Source of the DNA: JALZHR01 sp036389695 | Lineage (GTDB): Bacteria > Acidobacteriota > Blastocatellia > Pyrinomonadales > Pyrinomonadaceae | Assembly: GCA_036389695.1 (NCBI GenBank) | Contig: DASVWG010000031.1 | Location: forward strand, 1 to 9,687 | DNA length: 9,687 nucleotides | Direction of reading: 5' to 3' | Shown: positions 1 through 5,402 of the stretch, one piece after another | Layout: each line of letters begins with the position of its first letter | Position numbering within the stretch: the stretch's first letter is position 1 | Translations under genes and position numbers: made by a program | Notes under the pieces: generated by a model | What the model saw: the letters and a program-made list of their open reading frames with translations, nothing else | Database searches by the model: none | Told to the model about the DNA's origin: nothing

Positions 1-1115
1 TTTTCCCTGTCGGTTTTCATATAAAGCTTGCCGCTGACTTTATTGAAATGCCCTTTGACGGCTGCCGGCGCGGTGTCGGGCGGCGCGAGCGGCGCTAAAA
101 CCTGTTCGGCTTTTTGCCAGAGATTCAAATTGACATAAACGTCGGCGAGCTTGATGGAAGCTTTCAAATATTCGTCCGCCGGTTCCTTGTGATTCGCGCG
201 CAAAGCTTCCAGCGCGCTCACGGCTCTTTCGGTTTTGCCCAGATTAAACGACACTTCGCCCAGAATCAGATAGGCTTCGGGCAAAGCCGGTTTCTCGCCG
301 ATTTTTTCAAGCTGCAATTTTTCCAGTAAAGCGACGGCGTCTTCCAGCAGCTCGGCGCTTCTCGGAAAATTGCCGAGCCGGTAAAAAATCATTCCCGCTT
401 CTTTCAGCGAGAGGCTTTCCAGAAATTTGTCCTGAATGGCGGCGGCGAGCGCGGCGGTTTCCTGAAAAACGGCGAGCGCTTCGTCCGATTTTCGCGCGGC
501 GGCGTAAGAAACGCCGAGATAATAATTCGTCAGCGCCAGACGATATTTAAAGACGCGGCTTTGCGGCGCGGATTTATAGATTGCCGCCGCTTTCAGATAA
601 TCGCCGACGGCATTTGCCGGTTTGCCGGAGTTGCGCGCTTCGGTCGCCTGAGCGTAGAAAGCGGCGGCGGTTTCAAAGTTTTTGACCAAAAGCCGTTCGG
701 CTTCGCCGCCCGCGCGCGTTTCAAATTCCAGGCGGTAAAATCCTTCGTTGCCGACAAAGGCGCGGTTGTCGTCGAGCCATTTTATCTGAACTTTATAGCG
801 CGTCTGTTTAGGCGCGATGTAAACGACGAATTCATAACCGCTATTGACGTTTTCGCTGTCGGCGGATTTTATCTCGGTGTTTTCTTCCAGAAGGCTGAGA
901 CGCACGTCGACGCCTTTCTGCTGCGCCGCGATTTCCAGATAACTGTCCGCCTGCGCATTCAGAAAATATTCGTGACATTCGCCTTTTTTCAGAAAAGCTT
1001 CGGTGTCGGTTTTCAGCTCGCCGATTGGCTGGCACGCCTGCGCGCCGGAAAATCCGGCGAGCATCAGACCCAAAATAAAAACAGAAAGTTTAAAGTAATC
1101 ATGTATGAGCTTCAT
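1..1115 (-). CDS. Exported PPC-domain/TPR protein, C-terminal part beyond the left edge (possible CHAT-family protein)
   Basis: The frame is open from the ATG at 1115-1113 to the window edge: 371 codons with no stop, so the C-terminus is missing. A GGAAAGGGG Shine-Dalgarno lies 5 nt upstream of the start. Residues 1-28 form a signal peptide (basic start, hydrophobic core, AQA before Cys28). Residues about 35-132 look like a pre-peptidase C-terminal (PPC)-type beta domain: a GECHEYFL strand, then an AQQKGVDVRLSLLEEN stretch and an RYKVQIKWL strand. From about 145 on the protein is helical with TPR-like pairs, for example around 167-182, 192-224, 237-265 and 281-305. In Acidobacteriota this PPC-TPR order often precedes a C-terminal CHAT (caspase-like) peptidase domain, but that part would be outside the window and is unproven. 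It lies 26 bp after the 254-residue TPR gene and is probably co-transcribed with it. The protein probably acts in the periplasm or outer envelope as a scaffold or sensor. Confidence 0.88.
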   Translation of the reverse strand, partial: MKLIHDYFKLSVFILGLMLAGFSGAQACQPIGELKTDTEAFLKKGECHEYFLNAQADSYLEIAAQQKGVDVRLSLLEENTEIKSADSENVNSGYEFVVYIAPKQTRYKVQIKWLDDNRAFVGNEGFYRLEFETRAGGEAERLLVKNFETAAAFYAQATEARNSGKPANAVGDYLKAAAIYKSAPQSRVFKYRLALTNYYLGVSYAAARKSDEALAVFQETAALAAAIQDKFLESLSLKEAGMIFYRLGNFPRSAELLEDAVALLEKLQLEKIGEKPALPEAYLILGEVSFNLGKTERAVSALEALRANHKEPADEYLKASIKLADVYVNLNLWQKAEQVLAPLAPPDTAPAAVKGHFNKVSGKLYMKTDRE

Positions 1116-1141
1116 AAAAACCCCTTTCCCTTAAAGAAAGC

Positions 1142-1906
1142 TTAACCGCCGGGCGTGGTAACTACCACAGTTCCGCCGCCGCTGGTGGTAATCGTCGTGC
1201 CGCCGCTGCCCGTGCCCGTGCCGCCCGCCGCCGCCGTGATTTCCTCTTCGAGCCAGTCGCTTAAAGCTTCTAACGAGCCGACGCCCGTAATAATCGCGAT
1301 ATTTTGCTGATTTCTGACCGAATTCACACGGTTTCCGATGGCATTATTTATGTCCAGAGAGCTTCGGCAAAACTGCTCGGCGTTTTGCGCGTCGCCCTGC
1401 TGGTAATAAAGAACTCCGAGATTATTCAGCGCCTGTGCTGATTTTTGCATATCGGCGCTCGAATCGAAAACAGTTTTCGCCTCTTCGAAATAATTTTTCG
1501 CCGTCGTGTAATTGCCCGCGTAATAATACGTGATGCCGATAAACATTTTCGCTTCTGCCTGTTCTAAAGTATTGCCGGAAAATTGAGAGATTGAGGTATT
1601 GAAATATTGCAGGGCGATTGCGGCATCGTACGCCATATAAATCTTGCCGTAAACTTTGTTGTAATGTGCCTTTAAAAAAACGTCTATATTCGGATTTTGG
1701 TTTAGTATCTGGCTTGCCTGTATTAATAACTGCTCGGCGCCGCTCCGGTCGTTCACGTCCAATTTAATATCCGCCTCCACTATTAAATCGGCAAATTCGG
1801 CTTCGGCAAGCGAAAAATTATTGTTCGCCTCCGCCGACAAAATGCTTTTATGACCCACGCCGACCAGTAAAAGCATTATAAAGATTAATTTTGTCAATTT
1901 TAACAT
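1142..1906 (-). CDS. Exported TPR-repeat protein with Gly/Thr-rich C-terminal tail
   Basis: This 254-residue protein starts at the ATG at 1906-1904 with a GAGGAA ribosome site about 6 nt upstream. Residues 1-25 form a signal peptide (LIFIMLLLVGVG core, LSA-like cleavage region), so the product is exported. Helical TPR-like units follow. The clearest are at about 117-150 (FIGITYYYAGNYTTAKNYF) and 157-190 (LNNLGVLYYQQGDAQNAEQF), and a less regular one lies at about 44-100. From residue 228 the chain changes to a low-complexity tail of Gly and Thr with a few Val, ending TVVVTTPGG. The segment at 56-94 resembles residues 335-370 of the following gene's product, so the two are probably related in part. 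TPRs mediate protein-protein contacts and no catalytic motif is visible. It is the first gene of a two-gene minus-strand unit. Specific function not recognised. Confidence 0.88.
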   Translation of the reverse strand: MLKLTKLIFIMLLLVGVGHKSILSAEANNNFSLAEAEFADLIVEADIKLDVNDRSGAEQLLIQASQILNQNPNIDVFLKAHYNKVYGKIYMAYDAAIALQYFNTSISQFSGNTLEQAEAKMFIGITYYYAGNYTTAKNYFEEAKTVFDSSADMQKSAQALNNLGVLYYQQGDAQNAEQFCRSSLDINNAIGNRVNSVRNQQNIAIITGVGSLEALSDWLEEEITAAAGGTGTGSGGTTITTSGGGTVVVTTPGG

Positions 1907-1935
1907 TCTTCGTTCCTCTAAATTTTTTCATTTTA

Positions 1936-1964
1936 ATAATTCCTCTTTCATATATCATTGGCAA
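1936..1964 (-). promoter_or_regulatory. Candidate sigma70-type promoter for the TPR gene pair
   Basis: Read on the minus strand, TTGCCA (1964-1959, 5/6 to the -35 consensus) and AATTAT (1941-1936, 4/6 to the -10 consensus) are separated by 17 bp. Transcription would begin near 1929, giving a leader of about 23 nt that still contains the GAGGAA ribosome site. The region is AT-rich, so a chance match is possible, and an ECF-type promoter cannot be excluded. Confidence 0.35.
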
Positions 1965-1997
1965 AACCCGCAAAAGGTTTCAACGCCTTGAAAAAGG

Positions 1998-2022
1998 AAG
2001 GGAGCGAAAGCTTCGCTCCCTT
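1998..2022. terminator. Terminator-like perfect hairpin, oligo-T on either side
   Basis: AAGGGAGCGAA (1998-2008) and TTCGCTCCCTT (2012-2022) form an 11-bp perfect stem with a 3-nt loop. TTTTC follows on the plus strand, and an A-run at 1991-1995 gives a T-tract on the minus strand, so it could stop transcription in either direction. It has no obvious gene to terminate, because both neighbours point away from it. It may insulate the two divergent units or mark a lost gene. Confidence 0.55.
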
Positions 2023-2341
2023 TTCTCAGGTTGTTCCGACGATTGAGTATTTTGAAATCTAAATTCTGATGTTGTTTTTCAGCCAGCCGGCGTTGGTTTT
2101 TATCTTTCCGACTGTGCGCGGGCGCAGGCTTTCCGATTTAAATTTACGTGAGCGACGATTCCGCAAAACAAATCGCTCCCGTTAAGACTATCAATCCTTG
2201 CCCGTCAGGTAAAAGCGCGCGGCGGCGAAAAACAATTTTCCCTGACTGATTAGCAGATATTTTGCGTCGGCTTTTTATCTTCTGCCGGATAAAGCGGGAT
2301 TAAAGTCTAAAATGAAATTGACCATTTCAAAAGATTTATAC

Positions 2342-2428
2342 TTGCCGGGCAGAAATGTCGCCGTTTGAAGGTGCGCCTCCTGGAAAAAACCTTCAAACGG
2401 CGTGGACTTTGACATTTCCGTCCGACAA
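2342..2428. repeat. Large imperfect inverted repeat (hairpin) in the intergenic region
   Basis: The core arms, GCCGTTTGAAGGT (2360-2372) and its exact complement (2389-2401), are 13 bp and enclose a 16-nt loop. After a 9-nt bulge on the right side (2402-2410), pairing resumes with GAAATGTC (2352-2359) against GACATTTC (2411-2418). It continues to 2342/2428 with one G-T wobble and two mismatches. In total 31 left-arm bases face the right arm, with 28 Watson-Crick pairs. No T-tract follows directly, so a simple terminator is unlikely. It could be a structured RNA, a small non-autonomous repeat element or a protein-binding site. Confidence 0.7.
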
Positions 2429-2451
2429 TTTCACGTGTTGTCCGACGATTT
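2421..2451. repeat. Direct repeat TCCGAC(A/G)ATTT, two copies 20 bp apart
   Basis: TCCGACAATTT at 2421-2431 and TCCGACGATTT at 2441-2451 are spaced by 20 bp, about two helical turns. A third, ten-base match TCCGACGATT lies at 2035-2044. The palindrome CACGTG (2432-2437) sits between the two close copies. Even phasing of direct repeats suits a DNA-binding regulator, but no known operator is recognised. Confidence 0.4.
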
Positions 2452-2491
2452 GTAAAGTTATGACCGAAAACACTATTCAGATAAAATAAGT

Positions 2492-2518
2492 GGGCATTAT
2501 GGGCAGTGGGCTTGTGGG
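2492..2518 (+). other. G-quadruplex-type motif (four GGG tracts)
   Basis: GGG tracts at 2492-2494, 2501-2503, 2508-2510 and 2516-2518 are separated by loops of 6, 4 and 5 nt, which fits the G3N1-7 rule. A fifth GGG occurs at 2533-2535. The motif is made of repeated TGGGC words and is the only such G-rich cluster I noticed in the window. It lies about 180 bp upstream of the sigma-factor promoter, on the strand of that gene. Confidence 0.5.
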
Positions 2519-2697
2519 CGCGTGGACTGCATGGGCAAAACCGGACATCGCATTTTATCTGGTACTTTCAATAATTTAGTATCTGTCGCGGAAAATCGTA
2601 ATCGTTTTCAGGTCGTCGATTACTTCAATTCTCGCCGCAACCTGACTCGCGAAAGCCCTGCCGGAAATTCTTTCCCGTTTACCCGACAAAAAGAAGT

Positions 2698-2726
2698 TTG
2701 TCGTTTACAGGCTTTCTAGCTATAAT
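2698..2726 (+). promoter_or_regulatory. Sigma70-type promoter for the sigma-factor gene
   Basis: TTGTCG (2698-2703, 4/6 to consensus) and a perfect TATAAT (2721-2726) are 17 bp apart. Transcription should begin near 2733, leaving a leader of about 54 nt before the ATG at 2787. This is the best housekeeping promoter in the window and suggests the sigma factor is made constitutively, with control after synthesis, for example by the anti-sigma-like partner. Confidence 0.65.
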
Positions 2727-2786
2727 TGGCAAAAATGAAAAAAGGTTTCACATTTTTTTTCGAGACACTGTTTTTTAAGAGACTGA

Positions 2787-3416
2787 ATGTCCTATGAAGG
2801 TAAAAAAATATACAAAAAAGACTGGGTTTTGAATGCCGAAGCCTTCGAAAAGCTTTTATTGAATCTCGACGGAAATTCCGAAAACGCCTCTTTGATTTAC
2901 GAAGATATTAGAAAACGCCTGATCAGGCAGTTTCTCGCCAACCGCTCGCAAAACGCCGAAGAACAGGCGGACGAAGTTTTCAACCGCGTCGCGCGCAAGA
3001 TTTACGAAGAAGATTTTGTCCTCGATAAAAGTAATCCTTATCCGTATTTTCACCAGACCGCGCGTTATATCCTGCTCGAACACCAGCGGCGGGCGCGGCG
3101 AAAAATACTCGGCTTGGAAGATTTATCAAGCGCGGACGAGCCTTTTTACAATCCCGAAGAAATTTTAGCCCGCTTCAGCGAACGAATTCGAAACGAAGCG
3201 GGTTTAAACTCTCTGCGCGAATGTCGCGAGCGCCTGAGCGACAAAGAAATCGATCTTTTAGACCGCTACGACGCGGTGAAAGGCAAAGAGCGCGAAAAAC
3301 TGGCGAAAGAAACGGGCAAAACCGTCAACGCCCAGAAAATTGCCGTCAACCGGATACGAAAAAAGCTCATCGACTGTGCGAAGAAAAAGCTGAAAAACAT
3401 TGAGGCTTTCGACTGA
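2787..3416 (+). CDS. ECF-like sigma-70 family RNA polymerase sigma factor
   Basis: This 209-residue protein has the two-domain plan of a group IV (ECF-type) sigma factor. Residues about 35-108 correspond to region 2: a first helix (IYEDIRKRLIRQFL), then QADEVFNRVARKI, and a region 2.3/2.4-like stretch PYFHQTARYILLEHQRRARR that would melt and read the -10 element. A charged linker (110-140) follows. Residues about 142-203 match region 4: LRECRERLSDKEIDLLDRYD, then the helix-turn-helix at about 167-194 (EREKLAKETG to AVNRIRKKL) for the -35 element. AAGAG lies 5 nt before the ATG. The length is usual for the family. The gene lies 58 bp upstream of the membrane anti-sigma-like gene on the same strand, which supports a sigma/anti-sigma pair. 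The stimulus and target promoters are not known. Confidence 0.88.
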   Translation: MSYEGKKIYKKDWVLNAEAFEKLLLNLDGNSENASLIYEDIRKRLIRQFLANRSQNAEEQADEVFNRVARKIYEEDFVLDKSNPYPYFHQTARYILLEHQRRARRKILGLEDLSSADEPFYNPEEILARFSERIRNEAGLNSLRECRERLSDKEIDLLDRYDAVKGKEREKLAKETGKTVNAQKIAVNRIRKKLIDCAKKKLKNIEAFD

Positions 3417-3474
3417 TTGCCGCCCGGAAATGAAACTTTTTTTAAAAATTGTCATTTATAAGTGGGGAACGGTG

Positions 3475-4461
3475 ATGATGAACTCTCTGGAAGAAAAAAA
3501 ACGATTTATGCGCGATTATTGGCTCAACTCGTTGAGCGATAATCAAATCAAGCGGCTCGAAACCGAGTGGTTCGCCAGCGACGAGGACGCGGAGCTGCTC
3601 GAAATTGTCAGGGGCGACTTGATAGAAGATTACCTGACAAACAATATGAGCCGCGCCGAGCTGGAACGATTTAAAAGCTACTTTCTGATAAACAATCCGG
3701 AAGAAGTCGCAATCGCCAAATCTTATCTCGAACTGGGCGAAACGCCGCAAAAACAAATTGCCAAAGCGGGTTTCTTCGAGACGCTCGCCGCAAACTGGCG
3801 CAGCTTTGCCAGAATGCCGCAAATCGCTTTTGCCGCGTTTTTGCTCGCCGGCTTGGCTTTATTTATCGGTTTCTACAATTCCGCGCCGACTGAAATTGTC
3901 CGGAACGAGCCGCAAGCGTCTCAGCTTCCGGATAAAAATCAAATCGCGCCGAGTCCCGTTTCAGACGATAAAACGAATTCCGGCGGCGCAGATAATACAA
4001 GCTCCGTTTCAAGCCCGAATAATAATCAAAAATCTGACGAGGAAGCGGGTCAACCCGTCAGCGTTAAAAACAAAACGGCGGGCGAAAAAATTCCGCCCAA
4101 GCCCGAACCGCGACGCATACCGCCGCAAATTTTGTTTCTCACCAACTTTCGCGGCGATGTCAAAACTTTGAAGCTCGCCGACGAAAGCAAAAATTTCTCG
4201 CTCAAGCTCGATATGCCCGGCATCGAAAAAGCTTACAAAAGCTATGAAATAAGGATTTACGATGCCGATAACAATCTCGTCCTGCGGCAGAAATTAAACG
4301 ATAATTTGTCGCTGAAAAAGAGCGGCGAAAAAATCGAAATCCGCAGCCTGAGCAAAAATAAATTTAAGAAAAATAATACTTACAAGACGTATCTCATCGG
4401 ACTCGACGATAAAAATAAAGTCGCGGAACTGAGCTTATACGACAGCTTTAAAGTCAACTAA
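3475..4461 (+). CDS. Single-pass membrane, anti-sigma-like protein paired with the sigma factor
   Basis: I place the start at the ATG at 3475 (328 residues) because GGGG at 3464-3467 is 7 nt upstream. A TTG at 3400 in the same frame would overlap the sigma gene and has no ribosome site; GTG 3472 and ATG 3478 are close alternatives. Residues 1-90 are acidic and helical (WLNSLSDNQIKRLETEWF, then GDLIEDYLTNNMS), like the cytoplasmic part of membrane anti-sigma factors common in Acidobacteriota. A transmembrane helix spans about 115-134. A Pro/Ser/Asn-rich linker runs from 140 to 215. A beta-rich C-terminal domain (about 216-328) would lie in the periplasm. The Cys/His zinc motif of ZAS-type anti-sigma factors is absent, and the protein has no Cys at all. 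Role inferred from the gene pair: it holds the sigma factor and releases it on an envelope signal. Direct proof is lacking. Confidence 0.75.
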   Translation: MMNSLEEKKRFMRDYWLNSLSDNQIKRLETEWFASDEDAELLEIVRGDLIEDYLTNNMSRAELERFKSYFLINNPEEVAIAKSYLELGETPQKQIAKAGFFETLAANWRSFARMPQIAFAAFLLAGLALFIGFYNSAPTEIVRNEPQASQLPDKNQIAPSPVSDDKTNSGGADNTSSVSSPNNNQKSDEEAGQPVSVKNKTAGEKIPPKPEPRRIPPQILFLTNFRGDVKTLKLADESKNFSLKLDMPGIEKAYKSYEIRIYDADNNLVLRQKLNDNLSLKKSGEKIEIRSLSKNKFKKNNTYKTYLIGLDDKNKVAELSLYDSFKVN

Positions 4462-4511
4462 ACAGGCGTCTAAACGCGAAGCCGCAAATTATTCCGGGGG
4501 CGTAACCGACG

Positions 4512-4575
4512 AAAAGCGATAGTGATGAAGCGAGTCTTTTACCTCTAAAAAAGACGCTTCATCACTATCGCTTTT
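4512..4575. terminator. Strong bidirectional terminator between convergent genes
   Basis: AAAAGCGATAGTGATGAAGCG-type arms (21 bp, perfect) lie at 4512-4532 and 4555-4575. After a 2-nt bulge the stem continues for 6 more pairs (4535-4540 with 4549-4554), leaving an 8-nt loop. The right arm ends in CTTTT and the complement of the left arm ends the same way, so it can terminate both the anti-sigma-like gene (stop at 4461) and the isomerase gene (stop at 4594). Confidence 0.8.
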
Positions 4576-4593
4576 CCTATTTAGCGTTTCAAA

Positions 4594-5268
4594 TTATTTC
4601 GGCGCTGGCGGAGCAGCGACGCAAGGCGCGACGGTCGCGCGCGTGATGCGGACGGGTTTTTCCGGTTTTTCGTTTTCGACGGGCATTTTGTTGATGGCGT
4701 CGACGACTTCCATGCCCTGCTTGACGCGCCCGAAGGCGGCGAATTTTCCGTCCAGATTCGACGCCGTGCTGACGAGAATAAAAAAGTGCGACGAGGCGCT
4801 GTTCGGCTCTTCCGAGCGCGCCATCGAAAGAATTCCGCGTTCGTGCTTGATTTGATTCGGCTCGTCGGGAATCGTGCGGCGCGAGCGCAGGGCAAGCTCC
4901 GGCGTAATTTTCGCGCGCGTGCTTAAGCTTCCGCCCTGGATGACAAACTTCGGCACGACGCGGCTGAAAGTGGTCGTATCGAAAGCGCCGATTGACGCGA
5001 GATTCAGAAAATTTCTTACGGATTCGGGCGCGCTTTCGGGAAACATCTCCAATTCGATGACGCCCGCTTCCGTCTCAAGCTTGACGCACTGCGCCGCCAT
5101 CGTTTCAACGGTCGCTTTATCAAACGGCTCGCCTTTCGGCGCTTTCGCCGGACGCTGGTTCGATTTTTTCGGAGTTGGCGGCGCGGCATCGGTCGTTTTT
5201 TTCTGCGCGCTCGCCGCACCGACCGACACCATCAAACAAAAGACGATTAAAGTTAAATTTCTGAGCAT
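4594..5268 (-). CDS. Exported cyclophilin-type peptidyl-prolyl cis-trans isomerase
   Basis: The product (224 residues) catalyses proline cis-trans isomerisation during folding of exported proteins. It starts at the ATG at 5268 with a full AAGGAG site 6 nt upstream. Residues 1-21 are a signal peptide ending ASA before Gln22. A Lys/Pro/Ala-rich linker covers 23-50. The cyclophilin domain runs from about 62 to 212. FSRVVPKFVIQGG (101-113) carries the counterparts of human CypA Arg55, Phe60 and Gln63 (Arg103, Phe108, Gln111). GILSMARSEEPNSASSHFFI (145-164) and NLDGKFAAFG (171-180) follow. CypA Gln111, Trp121 and His126 correspond here to His161, Asn171 and Phe176, so the pocket departs from the eukaryotic type; bacterial homologues often vary at these sites. 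Catalytic Arg is kept, so activity is expected. The gene diverges from the serine hydrolase gene. Confidence 0.93.
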   Translation of the reverse strand: MLRNLTLIVFCLMVSVGAASAQKKTTDAAPPTPKKSNQRPAKAPKGEPFDKATVETMAAQCVKLETEAGVIELEMFPESAPESVRNFLNLASIGAFDTTTFSRVVPKFVIQGGSLSTRAKITPELALRSRRTIPDEPNQIKHERGILSMARSEEPNSASSHFFILVSTASNLDGKFAAFGRVKQGMEVVDAINKMPVENEKPEKPVRITRATVAPCVAAPPAPK

Positions 5269-5402
5269 TTTAGTCTCCTTTACGGCATTGTCCGTTCCAC
5301 ACGAATTTCGAATCGATGAAAAAATTTTATGTTAATTTCATTCTATTATGAAACTTCCCGTTCATTTTATACTGCCGTATCAAAAAATGCGGGATGATTA
5401 AT

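Larger units (their letters stand above)
1907..2786. other. Long non-coding divergent intergenic region
   Basis: About 880 bp lie between the divergent starts at 1906 and 2787. I see no credible gene. The only ORF of note, 65 codons at 2522-2719, has no ribosome site, resembles no family I know and runs over the -35 box of the sigma-factor promoter. The stretch holds the minus-strand promoter candidate, a terminator-like hairpin near 2010, a small hairpin with GAGCGA (2150-2155) and TCGCTC (2173-2178) arms, a large inverted repeat at 2342-2428, TCCGAC direct repeats, a G-tract cluster at 2492-2518 and a strong promoter at 2698-2726. Bases 2040-2340 otherwise show nothing I can name. Confidence 0.7.

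Noticed and set aside
561..1145. Plus-strand open frame of 194 codons
   Set aside because: It lies opposite the large PPC/TPR gene, gives Phe/Arg/Ala-biased sequence without any domain and has no ribosome site; it is an antisense shadow.
2318..2342. TTGACC and TATACT as a promoter
   Set aside because: The spacing is only 13 bp, too short for sigma70, and no gene follows at a sensible distance.
2522..2719. 65-codon plus-strand frame in the intergenic region
   Set aside because: No ribosome site, no recognisable family, and it overlaps the -35 box of the sigma-factor promoter.
3400..3474. Upstream TTG start for the anti-sigma-like gene
   Set aside because: It overlaps the sigma gene and lacks a ribosome site, while ATG 3475 has GGGG at good distance.
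5336..5353. TTTCAT/ATGAAA dyad in the divergent spacer as an operator
   Set aside because: Six-base arms in AT-rich sequence are expected by chance; no second copy was seen.
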